This document shows, piece by piece, positions 24,601 through 32,380 of a stretch of DNA of 39,244 nucleotides. Each line of letters starts with the position of its first letter. Positions within the stretch are counted from its first letter, which is position 1. The stretch spans positions 1-39,244 of the forward strand of contig JALHSP010000131.1 of the NCBI GenBank assembly GCA_022865305.1. Direction: 5' to 3'. Below the pieces are notes generated by a model, which had not been told where the DNA came from, ran no database searches, and saw only the letters and a program-made list of their open reading frames with translations. Position numbers and translations under genes: made by a program. This DNA is from Bacteroidales bacterium (GTDB lineage: Bacteria; Bacteroidota; Bacteroidia; Bacteroidales; VadinHA17).

Positions 24601-25130
24601 TCGCAAATGAGGATAAATTTATTAAAAACGGATTTCATGTGATAGGTGGTCCTACAGCCGAATATGGCGGATTTGAAGAAAACTTCAGTGGGGTGTATGT
24701 AACAGACGGGGTATTCGTCCCCGGCGTATGGGCTGTTCCTGATGGCGAAGGAGGGGTAACATACGTTGAAAATCTGGGAGAAACCGGAACCGTAATTGTC
24801 CCTTATGCAGTGAGTTATCCATGGGGATTTGCCAAACCTTCAATGTTTGATGCCGACTTTATTAAGCTGAGAGAGATCTCATTAAGTTATAACGTACCCC
24901 GCAGCGTATTAAACCGGTTTAAATCAGTTGAGAATATTGCTGTATCACTTTACAGCCGGAATATCATTCTCTGGACTAAGGCAAAAGCCGGTATTGATCC
25001 TGAAAGGGCTTTCCAGGCAGAAAGTTCAACAGAGGGCACAAGAGGCACTCAATTCAAACAGGGAATTGAAAGATATAACCTGGAACCCTGGGTAATCCCG
25101 GTTGGTATCAAAATAGACATTACTTTTTAG
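21684..25130 (+). CDS. SusC-like TonB-dependent outer-membrane receptor
   Basis: An outer-membrane beta-barrel of 1148 residues that imports oligosaccharides using TonB energy, working with the SusD lid protein. In order: an extended signal peptide, a carboxypeptidase-regulatory-like domain (VTGLVTSLVDNTALPGVSIV, about 50-130), the TonB box region DEVVVTALGI (about 135-145), the plug domain (about 150-260, with SLAGKVTGVQISSTGG and PLFVVDGVPIVN), and a long barrel ending in the typical aromatic terminus VGIKIDITF. The motif LKGPSAAALYGSRAGNGVVL is diagnostic of the SusC/RagA group. It lies 35 bp after the PKD gene and 21 bp before susD. Confidence 0.97.
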   Translation: MKNKYLYMIFIRHMLTTTAIITLLWGTTWAGSAYPGKTEFPGILADQQGIVVTGLVTSLVDNTALPGVSIVVRGTQRGTLTNASGEYSIEVPGNDAILVFSFIGFRTEEVPVNGRREINIALSESIEALDEVVVTALGITRKEKSLGYSVGKVSGENLTRVVQENAINSLAGKVTGVQISSTGGTGSSVSMIIRGATSLSNDNQPLFVVDGVPIVNTLNNISGFGSDNRVDYGNAISDLNSDDIESVSVLKGPSAAALYGSRAGNGVVLITTKSGQKNRGMKVNFSTNNVFDMPYKYFPVQKKFATGYFSFTPEDFPPGYVFKVNPAEAVGAGIELDKEYFAVQWNSPVDANGVQVPTELVSHPDNVANFVQTGITSTNEISISNNTELLNYRIGISNMSNRGIIPNSDLFRNNLTAATSVKVRDNFTVSSNINISMSWSNNRPASNRGTNPLQWAYNVPQNTDILYLKNYWEEGQEGVQQMTPYNGLYNNPYFLAYEVNNSFNRDRAFGNLKADWKITKDFSLMARYSLDQFSEKRESKISPSYTGEPNNGAYGIQNITSYERNVDVLATYSKQMSSISLSVSAGANALYKKGTSIGNSSMSGAGLIVPNVYTLSNIKSGSLSYGSYWSQKAIYSVYGLINLGWKDMIFLDITGRNDWSSTLPIENRSYFYPSASLSLLIDQMINMGKGVDLFKIRGGWAKVGNDTDPYQLYNTYGNAGQWGDATRLSKSGQILTPNLKPEEAVSMEAGLDLSLFKSRLRFEGTYYVVENRNQIIRNIPVASSTGSDYVNINAGLIRSKGWEFMIGGTVVKTPLWNWDISANFTRNRTRVIEIAEGIEVIKFWEDAKGGAWSYVGDEIGTIYDAEVRTVTDESSPYFGYPILSEDELEWDDIEMKNTKNKIGNYNPRFIMGLQSSLSYKAFSLNMTVDWRNGGQFISQTQRYMAEDGSSQLWLNNLINPGGRTGKELRDWLVANEDKFIKNGFHVIGGPTAEYGGFEENFSGVYVTDGVFVPGVWAVPDGEGGVTYVENLGETGTVIVPYAVSYPWGFAKPSMFDADFIKLREISLSYNVPRSVLNRFKSVENIAVSLYSRNIILWTKAKAGIDPERAFQAESSTEGTRGTQFKQGIERYNLEPWVIPVGIKIDITF

Positions 25131-25151
25131 AAAATTTTAATACCTGAAATT

Positions 25152-26804
25152 ATGTGTACAATAAGAAATAAAATTTCAGCTGCTTTGGTTCTGTTTATGA
25201 TTTTCATCGTTTCATGTCAGAAACTGGAAGAACTGAATATTAATCCGAATGGCGTTGACCCGGCAAATGCACATCCATATCTCCTGATGAGCACTGTTTT
25301 AACATATACCGGGCAGAGTGTTGTCGGCCTGGGTTTCGGAGATATTGCCGGAGTTATGCAGCATACACAGAAAGACGGATGGTCGGGATCGCATAATTCT
25401 TATGACTGGTCAGACCAGAACTGGGGAGGTTATTACGGGATACTGAGGAATGCTGAGGAGATGCTGAAAAAATCCCAGGATATGGGACTTGAATTTTATG
25501 AAGGAGTAGCATTGATAATGAAAGCCTACAATTATGGTTTAATCACTGATTTGTGGGGTGATGCACCCTTTTCAGAAGCTCTTTTCGGAGAAACAGGCAA
25601 TTTAAAACCGGCTTATGATTCCCAGAAAGATATTTATACCGGGATTCTCGCTTATCTTGAAAATGCAAACACTTTGTTGTCGAAAAATCAAAACGAATAT
25701 GAGGGCATTAACTCTACACAGGATGTCCTGTATGACGGTTCAGTTGCAAAATGGCAAAAATTAGCCAATTCCCTTGCACTGAGATATTATATGAGAATCT
25801 CTGCAAAAGAATCTGCTGTTGCACAAGCAGGAATAGAGAAAATTGCAGGTAATCCGGACCAGTACCCGCTCATCCTTGATGCTGCCGAAGATGCAACTAT
25901 CTGTTATATCGGAAACAGTTCCTCTGATTCGTGGCCTTGCAATACAACTTTCGATCTTAGCGAAACCAACTGGAGAAGAATTAAAATGTGCTCAACCCTG
26001 GTTGAAAGGCTGCAGGCTCTTAATGATCCCCGGCTGGCGGTATGGGCAAATAAGATAGAAATTCCTATTGTTGTTGATCCGACAAAACCTGATGGTTACG
26101 ATGAGATAGTTGCAGGGGAACGTGTTATTGCGCAGAACGTAGCCAACAATTACGAATCAACCTTTGGCGTACCGCTTAACCTGGATCCGGAATATATTGG
26201 CCTCCCTCCTGCCTGGTCAATGGTCCCACAGGCATACAATCTGTGCCCTAACCTTGAGCAGGCCCCCCTTAATCCGCACGCGTCGCATCTGAATAATATC
26301 TATAAGAAAGCCTCCGGAGGACTTCTAAAATCCAGACTGATGACAGCTGCAGAAGTTAATTTCATCCTTGCAGAAGCAGCCCTTAAAGGCTGGACTACCG
26401 GGAATACTGCTGCCGGGCATTATAATGCAGGGGTAAAAGCTTCTCTTGAATCCTGGGGACTGGGTGATTCCTATGATACATATATTTCCCAAACAGGCGT
26501 TGAATACAATGGAACCTTGGATCAGATCATTGAACAAAAATGGATAGCCAGCTGGACTGCTGCTGCCGAATCCTGGTTCGATTACAGAAGAACCGGGCTC
26601 CCGGCTCTGACACCTGGTACTGTTGTTAAAAGGAATGCAATTCCTCTCAGGTTTTATTATGGCACAAACGAACTATTATATAATCCTGATAAAGTTGAGG
26701 ATGCAATTGCAGGTCTGGAAGCAACAACATTTTCATCAACTGACGGGAAAAACAGTCCATGGTCAAAAACCTGGCTTTTGCAGGGTACAGGTAAACCATG
26801 GTAG
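25152..26804 (+). CDS. SusD/RagB-like surface glycan-binding lipoprotein
   Basis: The outer-membrane lid and glycan-binding partner of SusC, 550 residues. Lipobox IVSCQK (Cys22) followed by LEELNINPNGVDPANAHP, a common SusD-like beginning. The helical TPR-like scaffold is visible in WGGYYGILRNAEEMLKKSQD and VALIMKAYNYGLITDLWGDA (substrate-channel region). The C-terminal part shows LMTAAEVNFILAEAALKGW and the EQKWIASWTAAAESWFDYRR motif characteristic of the SusD_2 (PF12771) group. It follows susC closely and ends before a clear terminator. Confidence 0.97.
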   Translation: MCTIRNKISAALVLFMIFIVSCQKLEELNINPNGVDPANAHPYLLMSTVLTYTGQSVVGLGFGDIAGVMQHTQKDGWSGSHNSYDWSDQNWGGYYGILRNAEEMLKKSQDMGLEFYEGVALIMKAYNYGLITDLWGDAPFSEALFGETGNLKPAYDSQKDIYTGILAYLENANTLLSKNQNEYEGINSTQDVLYDGSVAKWQKLANSLALRYYMRISAKESAVAQAGIEKIAGNPDQYPLILDAAEDATICYIGNSSSDSWPCNTTFDLSETNWRRIKMCSTLVERLQALNDPRLAVWANKIEIPIVVDPTKPDGYDEIVAGERVIAQNVANNYESTFGVPLNLDPEYIGLPPAWSMVPQAYNLCPNLEQAPLNPHASHLNNIYKKASGGLLKSRLMTAAEVNFILAEAALKGWTTGNTAAGHYNAGVKASLESWGLGDSYDTYISQTGVEYNGTLDQIIEQKWIASWTAAAESWFDYRRTGLPALTPGTVVKRNAIPLRFYYGTNELLYNPDKVEDAIAGLEATTFSSTDGKNSPWSKTWLLQGTGKPW

Positions 26805-26844
26805 TTAATAACTCAAAAAATATTCAGAACATTCCCTGAATTAT

Positions 26845-26884
26845 AAAAGCGGCCATCGTTTATTTTATTCGATGGCCTGCTTTT
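26845..26884 (+). terminator. Rho-independent terminator after susD
   Basis: AAAAGC-GGCCATCG pairs with CGATGGC-CT-GCTTTT over an 11-base AT-rich loop, giving a stem of about 13 pairs with a small bulge and a T-run at the 3' end. The A-run on the left makes it work in either direction. It closes the SusCD transcript 40 bp after the stop, so the following ceramidase-like gene should have its own promoter or depend on readthrough. Confidence 0.85.
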
Positions 26885-26913
26885 ATTTTAAAATTTCCAA
26901 ACAGTCACTGTAA

Positions 26914-28311
26914 ATGAAGAAATTCGGAATTATATCAGGGATCTTAATTATGTCTTTAATTATCCTTTTTTTCATTTTTACTGATCCGGTAAATAATACC
27001 TCTTATTTTGAAAGTGAATATTTTAAACAGAGTTGTGCCAGAATTGATAGCCTGAAAGAAAAGACATCAACAGTAAATGATTCTATAAAGGCTGGTTTTG
27101 CCAGGGTAAGCATTACACCGGTCCTGAATAATTCTGAAGATAATTACCTGGAAGGAAAATTCATTCAGTTACCTCTTGCTGGTTTTGGTGACCGAAAAGG
27201 CAAACCGGCCACAGGAGTTCACGACAGTATATTTGTCAAGGCTGTTGCACTTAGAGTTAACAGCCAAATCCTGGTTTTTGTGAGCGCTGATCTGTTGATT
27301 ATGCCGCCAAATATTACAGATTCACTGGTCAATCTGCTTTCCAGAAAAGGAATCCGACGGGAACAACTGGTTTTATCGGCAACTCACAGCCATTCAAGCC
27401 TGGGGGGATGGGGGCCAGGATTTATTGGAAAACAGTTTGCAGGCAATGAGAATAAAAATCTCGAGAAATGGCTTGTCCTCCAGATTTCCAGAGTTGTCAC
27501 TTCAGCAATAAGTGATTTAAAGCCAGCCCGGATAGGAACCGGAAGCTTTAATGCTGAAAGCTACACACGTAATCGTGTCATAGGCGAATCAGGTACAAAA
27601 AACAATGATTTCAGTTTTATTATTGTCGAGCAATCAGGACACAAGAAAGCAATAATAGGTTCATTTTCTGCGCATGCAACAACAATCGGATCAGACAACA
27701 TGGAAATCAGCGCTGATTATCCGGGTTACTGGGAACGGAAAATTGAAGATACTTCTGCAGATCTTGCTCTCTTCTTTGCCGGTTCCATTGGAAGTCAAAG
27801 CCCTGTCGGAAAGGGAGATAAATTCGATAAATCAAAATTTATCGGTGAAGCACTGGCTGACAGTGTGAACGTATACCTTCCGCATGTGGTTTTAAATGAT
27901 AAAATAACATTTTCCTTTATTTCATTAAAAATGCAATTACCTGATTACCATATCCGGTTAACGACAAAAATCAACCTCTCATCATTCTGGAGTACCAGAC
28001 TGATGCCACCGCCTGGGAATGTCTATCTTCAGGCAATCAGAATCAATAATGCGGTATGGATCACCACTCCCAGCGATTTCAGCGGCGAATATGCACTCCA
28101 GTTAAAAAATGCCCTTGCTGCAGAAGGATTTGATTCAAATGTTTCAAGTTTCAATGGCAGTTATGTCGGTTATATTGTTCCGGGCAGGTATTTTTATCTC
28201 GATGAATATGAGTCTAAAATGATGGGGTGGTTTGGACCTAATATGGGAGAATATACAATGGACCTGATCCGTCAGATTTCCGAAATCGTAACTGATTCTG
28301 ATAACTTATAA
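26914..28311 (+). CDS. Neutral/alkaline ceramidase-fold hydrolase
   Basis: An exported protein of 465 residues of the neutral/alkaline non-lysosomal ceramidase N-terminal family (PF04734), zinc amidases that split an N-acyl bond. A single N-terminal membrane anchor (about 5-23) precedes the domain start IKAGFARVSITPV. The zinc and active-site segments are visible: ATHSHSSLGGWGPG (about 167-180) and FSAHATTIGSDNMEISADYP (about 252-271), then AVWITTPSDFSGEYAL near 385. It lacks the C-terminal Ig-like domain of Pseudomonas and human ceramidases. Its true substrate may be another N-acylated compound. It is 13 bp upstream of the PHP gene, so they form a pair. Confidence 0.83.
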   Translation: MKKFGIISGILIMSLIILFFIFTDPVNNTSYFESEYFKQSCARIDSLKEKTSTVNDSIKAGFARVSITPVLNNSEDNYLEGKFIQLPLAGFGDRKGKPATGVHDSIFVKAVALRVNSQILVFVSADLLIMPPNITDSLVNLLSRKGIRREQLVLSATHSHSSLGGWGPGFIGKQFAGNENKNLEKWLVLQISRVVTSAISDLKPARIGTGSFNAESYTRNRVIGESGTKNNDFSFIIVEQSGHKKAIIGSFSAHATTIGSDNMEISADYPGYWERKIEDTSADLALFFAGSIGSQSPVGKGDKFDKSKFIGEALADSVNVYLPHVVLNDKITFSFISLKMQLPDYHIRLTTKINLSSFWSTRLMPPPGNVYLQAIRINNAVWITTPSDFSGEYALQLKNALAAEGFDSNVSSFNGSYVGYIVPGRYFYLDEYESKMMGWFGPNMGEYTMDLIRQISEIVTDSDNL

Positions 28312-28324
28312 AGAGCATTTCATA

Positions 28325-29626
28325 ATGTTTAAAAAGATACTTAAATATCTTCTCATTTCTATTTTGGGATTTATCCTGATCACACTTATAGTATTAAGTG
28401 CCCCGGCAATGTGGCATCGTTGGGTCATCTACCCGCGGCTTGAGAAGCAGGTGAATAAGTTTTCGAAGCTGTGGAAAGAACCCCCCGTTCTGGCTCAACT
28501 CAACACCTACAGGGGAGTCATGCATGTGCACAGCTACTGGTCACACGACAGTGAAGGAACATTATATGACATTATTCCGGCAGCAAAAAATGCCGGCATT
28601 GAATTTATATTCCTGACTGATCACCCCCGTGACAATATTGATACTTTTCCCCGCGGATATAAGGGATATTATGAAGGGATCCTGATTGAACCGGGCAGCG
28701 AGAAACAGGGATTTGATGCATGGCCACTCGATTCTGCGATAATAGATTGGAGTACTGATAAAGATACTTTAGTAAAAAAGATCGTTAATGCAGGAGGAAT
28801 AATATTTTATGCTCATACCGAAGAACCTCATAATTGGGCCAATCCATGGTATCAGGGAATGGAGATATACAATTTTCATACAGATACAAAAGATGAATCG
28901 CTGCTTCCGCAAATAATCAATTTTATCGTTAACGGGAAAAAATACCGTCACTGGGCTTACCGTGAAATGTTTGATGAACAGACCTCAATTCTGGCTCTCT
29001 GGGATTCATTAAATACCCAAAGAAAAATCGTGGGATTTTCGGCTGTCGATACGCATGAAAACCAGAACATCCGCGCAAGGTATATTGAAGATGGCAGGGT
29101 TGAATGGGTCGGACCTGATGCCAACATCATCGATACAATGCAGGTGAAATTCTGGAACAGATGGCTATTTCATTCACCGGATACAAACGGATGGATCTTT
29201 AAATGGATGATTGATACCTATAAGGAAGGGTTCAATCATATCACCAACTATGTATTTGCTGACACATTATCGGTGCCGTCACTGGCTTATCACCTTAAAA
29301 AAGGACATCTTTTTACTGCTTTTAAAAGTCTTGGCGATGCCACAGGTTTTATCTTATATTCACAAAATTCCGGAGATAGTATAAGCGGTATTACGGGTGA
29401 TTCTGTTAATATTGAACAAGTAAAGACACTTAGGGCAATATCACCCCTACCCGGCCAGTTCAGGCTGATACTGGATGGCAAAACAATAGATATTTCCCCT
29501 GATGAAAATTATGAATATTCCTGGTCAGGGCTCAAAGAAAAAGGCGCTTACCGGATTGAAATACATATTAAGCTGAAAAGAAAACTCATCCCCTGGATTT
29601 ATTCAAATCCGATTTATATATTTTAA
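28325..29626 (+). CDS. Membrane-anchored PHP-domain protein
   Basis: A protein of 433 residues with an N-terminal membrane anchor (about 7-29) and an exported PHP-family metallohydrolase domain. The metal-binding motifs are seen: MHVHSYWSHDSEG (His67, His69), LTDHPRDN (Asp99, His100), FYAHTEEPHNW (around 165) and SAVDTHENQN (Asp and His near 240). PHP enzymes are mostly phosphoesterases acting with two or three metals. A C-terminal beta-rich part (about 350-433) may be an Ig-like domain. It is coupled to the upstream ceramidase-like gene, which suggests removal of a phosphorylated head group from the same compound class. The stop overlaps the opposite-strand esterase remnant by three bases. 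Confidence 0.75.
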   Translation: MFKKILKYLLISILGFILITLIVLSAPAMWHRWVIYPRLEKQVNKFSKLWKEPPVLAQLNTYRGVMHVHSYWSHDSEGTLYDIIPAAKNAGIEFIFLTDHPRDNIDTFPRGYKGYYEGILIEPGSEKQGFDAWPLDSAIIDWSTDKDTLVKKIVNAGGIIFYAHTEEPHNWANPWYQGMEIYNFHTDTKDESLLPQIINFIVNGKKYRHWAYREMFDEQTSILALWDSLNTQRKIVGFSAVDTHENQNIRARYIEDGRVEWVGPDANIIDTMQVKFWNRWLFHSPDTNGWIFKWMIDTYKEGFNHITNYVFADTLSVPSLAYHLKKGHLFTAFKSLGDATGFILYSQNSGDSISGITGDSVNIEQVKTLRAISPLPGQFRLILDGKTIDISPDENYEYSWSGLKEKGAYRIEIHIKLKRKLIPWIYSNPIYIF

Positions 29627-30328
29627 TTCAGGTATTGTTCGAAAAATTCGGTCATCTTTAGCTGGCAAAAATCATTGACACGCTGGACAATATCCATTGT
29701 GGGAGGATCATCTTTATCAAGATAATGAACAGGTGAGGCTTCCAGAAAAAGTTCAGGTGCCTCTTCAAAGGTGTTGGCAAGAAACGAGGTTACCGAAGGA
29801 TGGTTCCTGGCATACTCCGTAGTAAAATCAACGGGACCATATATATCAACTACTGCTTTTACCCGGTTTCTGCTACCGGGCAAACCCGCTGAGTCGTTTT
29901 TTGCTTCATTTTTCTCCCAGCCATATGAAGCTAACAGGGCAAGATGTGCACCGGCAGAACCCCCTATGAGGGCAATTCTCGAAGCATCATAACCATAAGT
30001 TTCACCATTTTTTAAAAACCAGCAATGGTACGGGGCTATCAAGCTTTTTCGGCCTGTAAATATCCAGCTGTAACGATTTCCCGTCAATATTTTTATATTC
30101 AATATTTTTAATCTCCTCAATATTCTGAGGTATCTCAGGAGTCAGATTGACGAGTTTTTCCAGTCCAATCCAGACTGCAAGGTAAGCCGGAGCTACAAAA
30201 TGATACCCGACAGGAGGTTTACCAGGATTCAAAGCAGACCATATCCTTGGTGAGACAATCCACAGGATGCATATGATAACGATAATCAGCAATCCATAAA
30301 GAACTCGTTTTAAAATCCTTGATTTCAT
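29623..30328 (-). pseudogene. Alpha/beta-hydrolase esterase remnant with two internal deletions
   Basis: Remains of a secreted esterase (BD-FAE/HSL-like). The first frame from 30328 gives a membrane anchor, VGYHFVAPAYLAVWIGLEKL and LQLDIYRPKKLDSPVPLLVF, and ends at 30002. A second frame continues with LKNGETYGYDASRIALIGGS and AGAHLALLASYG (nucleophile motif GGSAG) to the end at 29623. The HGGxW oxyanion segment that should follow PLLVF is missing. The shared string TGGTTTTT (complement at 30014-30021) reads LVF in one frame and WFL in the other, as expected after a deletion between 8-bp repeats. A second, in-frame joint, DDPPTMDIVQRVNDFCQ, has lost the segment that normally carries the catalytic Asp and part of the His region. 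The gene cannot be functional. Confidence 0.82.
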
Positions 30329-30355
30329 AAATCACTACTTAAATTATTTACATCT

Positions 30356-30478
30356 GGGGTGTCTAAAAAGCCCACCACCTCCTCCCGCCTCTGGCGGGAT
30401 ACTCCTCCTCTGTAAAGGAGGGGTGTCATGCCCGAAGGGTCATGACGGGGTGGTTGATCCTACTTTTTCGACAGCCCC
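30356..30478. repeat. Short palindromic MITE/REP-like element, copy B
   Basis: A 123-bp element with inverted ends GGGGTGTCTAAAAAG (30356-30370) and CTTTTTCGACAGCCCC (30463-30478). Inside are CCCGCCTCTGGCGGG and a CATG-CCCGAAGGGT-CATG hairpin, with CCACCACCTCC facing GGGGTGGTT. It sits between the two minus-strand genes (ceramidase-like and esterase remnant) and could end transcription or be a mobile relic. Confidence 0.65.
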
Positions 30479-30492
30479 ATTACATTTAATTG

Positions 30493-32049
30493 CTAACGAT
30501 TCAATTCACCCAGCATCTCCTTCAGGTTTCTGTGCAATATTGGTGCAGTTTCTGGTCCCAGAGAATTCTCCTCGCCATAGGGAGAATCATCTCTTTCATA
30601 AGTATATGGAGCCTCCTCATCCCATTCGCTTTTAGGAATAATATATCCTATTTCATCGTTAGCCAGGCCAAAAATGAATTTGTATTTCCCGGGCATCATA
30701 TCCCTTACAGATGGCACTTCAACTGGGGCAACCGGAAAATCACCACCCGCAGGTGCTTCAACACCACCATTTATTATTTCCGGATAAATCTCCCCGGTAA
30801 CTGTCGCAAACGAAACCGTCCCAAATCTGAAAACTGAAAGCTCGGAACGCATTTTCATCCATCCGCAGGTTCCGCGATTGAAAAGTCCAAGCATTACTCC
30901 CAGTTTAAACATCTTGTTATTAATTGGCATTGAAAGAGTTCTCACTATCAGGTCAATCCCTGCAGTATCAATCTTTTCAACGGGATTTTCCATTGCATTC
31001 AAAGCCAGCAACGCCAGTTGTTTTCCCTGTGCCTCGGCCTTATTAAAAGTCGGCTCGCTAAATTCCTGCCCTGTGAATGGATCTTTTACTGCCAGGCTGG
31101 GGTGTGTTGTCATCAAACCCCCAACTGCACCGTTAACGTAGACAGCTATTCCTCCAATACCCGGTTTGATAAGGCTATCGCCGTTAAAAACTCCCTTTTC
31201 AACTCCTTCACGGACATAATGAGGAAAATCTGAGGTAATTATCAAATTCTTCCCCCAGAGGGTTTCCGGGTGATCGGCCCAGGATATCAAAGATCCGAGT
31301 ATACTGCCATCCTCTTTGTCAACAGCCTTTATTAATCTCAATCCGGGATCAAAAACTTCCGGGTCCCTGGTATCTTTAACCAGGGAAATTGCACCTGAAA
31401 GGTCTTCAGATATTTCCAGCTTGGCCGGACGTATATTTTTCACGGCAGTCACAACAGAATTTACAATCTGGCTTTTTACATATTCCAGATACTCCTTATT
31501 AAGGCCACTCTTAAAAGGAGATTTACCCCATAGACCTATCAGATCTGGACCTTCATGTGTATGTGTTGAAGCAACAATTGTATGGGTAACTCCAGCATCA
31601 CCCGGAATACGGCTTCTGACATCAATTACATCATCGCTCATAAATCCTATTGCATCGAGCACCACAATGGCCAGCCGTGTTTTACCGTCATCAATCACCA
31701 TGGTCCTTGCCCAGAGATCATCGTGCACTCCGTTGGCTGCTCTTCCGTTGCCGAAACCTGCGATCCAGACCGGATCAAAAATCCCGTTTCCGTTCCCATC
31801 CGTAAAGGTATCCCCCTCCTTAGGACTATATTCCGCATCCCCGTTTTTATCGGTCCACCGGTCGGGTACATCAGGGGTAACCGGGAAAGCGGCAAATCCG
31901 GTTTTTAATCCTGAAGATTCTATATTTATGATTTTAAGATCTGCAAGATAACCGGGATTTCGGTCCTTTAAATTTGAACGGAACCATAACAGTGCCAATA
32001 AAATCAACAGAATCAATAATGATCCAAATACCTTTAAAAATAATTTCAT
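30493..32049 (-). CDS. Second ceramidase-fold hydrolase with Ca-binding-like insertion
   Basis: A membrane-anchored exported protein of 518 residues from the preferred start at 32049 (MKLFLKVFGSLLILL begins the anchor; an upstream ATG at 32082 is possible). It belongs to the same neutral/alkaline ceramidase-like family as the gene at 26914 but is clearly divergent. Seen: GLKTGFAAFPVTPDVPD, then an Asp/Asn/Gly-rich insert TDKNGDAEYSPKEGDTF and TDGNGNGIFDPV that resembles EF-hand-type calcium loops, NGVHDDLWARTMVI, ASTHTHEGPDLIGLWG (zinc-binding His pair), and SWADHPETLWGKNLIITSDFP. Its target is unknown. It converges with the ceramidase/PHP pair. Confidence 0.83.
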   Translation of the reverse strand: MKLFLKVFGSLLILLILLALLWFRSNLKDRNPGYLADLKIINIESSGLKTGFAAFPVTPDVPDRWTDKNGDAEYSPKEGDTFTDGNGNGIFDPVWIAGFGNGRAANGVHDDLWARTMVIDDGKTRLAIVVLDAIGFMSDDVIDVRSRIPGDAGVTHTIVASTHTHEGPDLIGLWGKSPFKSGLNKEYLEYVKSQIVNSVVTAVKNIRPAKLEISEDLSGAISLVKDTRDPEVFDPGLRLIKAVDKEDGSILGSLISWADHPETLWGKNLIITSDFPHYVREGVEKGVFNGDSLIKPGIGGIAVYVNGAVGGLMTTHPSLAVKDPFTGQEFSEPTFNKAEAQGKQLALLALNAMENPVEKIDTAGIDLIVRTLSMPINNKMFKLGVMLGLFNRGTCGWMKMRSELSVFRFGTVSFATVTGEIYPEIINGGVEAPAGGDFPVAPVEVPSVRDMMPGKYKFIFGLANDEIGYIIPKSEWDEEAPYTYERDDSPYGEENSLGPETAPILHRNLKEMLGELNR

Positions 32050-32200
32050 AGACCTTTTTTTCTGATTTACACTATTTGTCAAAGTTGCTGATTTAAGCTA
32101 ATATTTCAAAGAGCAACACTTTAAACCTTTTAAATGATGAAATAATGTCTTATTACAATTATTTCTTATATATTTGACTATCAACATATTAAAAATCTAC

Positions 32201-32350
32201 ATGAATAATAAGGGTGTTGCTTTAATAATAATGCTTACGATTTCCGGGTACGTCAAATCTCAGCATACTCTAGACATTGAGGTAATATATTTTCTTTTCA
32301 AAGACGACATTAAACATATTGTTGTTCCGTCATCCATTCCCATTTTTTAA
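32201..32350 (+). pseudogene. N-terminal remnant, possibly of a DUF2141 protein
   Basis: A frame of 49 codons with a signal-peptide-like start (MNNKGVALIIMLTISGYVKS) followed by QHTLDIEV, which resembles the first strand of DUF2141 secreted proteins. The rest (IYFLFKDDIKHIVV) does not match the family, and the usual 140-residue length is not reached. It is probably a truncated gene, but it could be chance. The remaining DNA of the 32050-32380 gap shows only the palindrome at 32356-32374. Confidence 0.35.
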
Positions 32351-32355
32351 TACTT

Positions 32356-32374
32356 TTGTTATGTGACATAACAA
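32356..32374. promoter_or_regulatory. Perfect-arm 19-bp palindrome in front of the permease gene
   Basis: TTGTTATGT-G-ACATAACAA has nine-base arms around one base and ends six bases before the start codon. TACTTTTG at 32351-32358, a match to the TAnnTTTG -7 box, overlaps its left arm. The arrangement suggests a repressor operator at the transcription start, or an RNA hairpin covering the ribosome-binding region. Confidence 0.5.
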
Positions 32375-32380
32375 TTTGCC

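Noticed and set aside
31316-31951. Plus-strand frame of 211 codons
   Set aside because: It lies opposite the second ceramidase-fold gene and has a low-complexity Ser/Thr/Pro/Ile composition with no recognisable motif.
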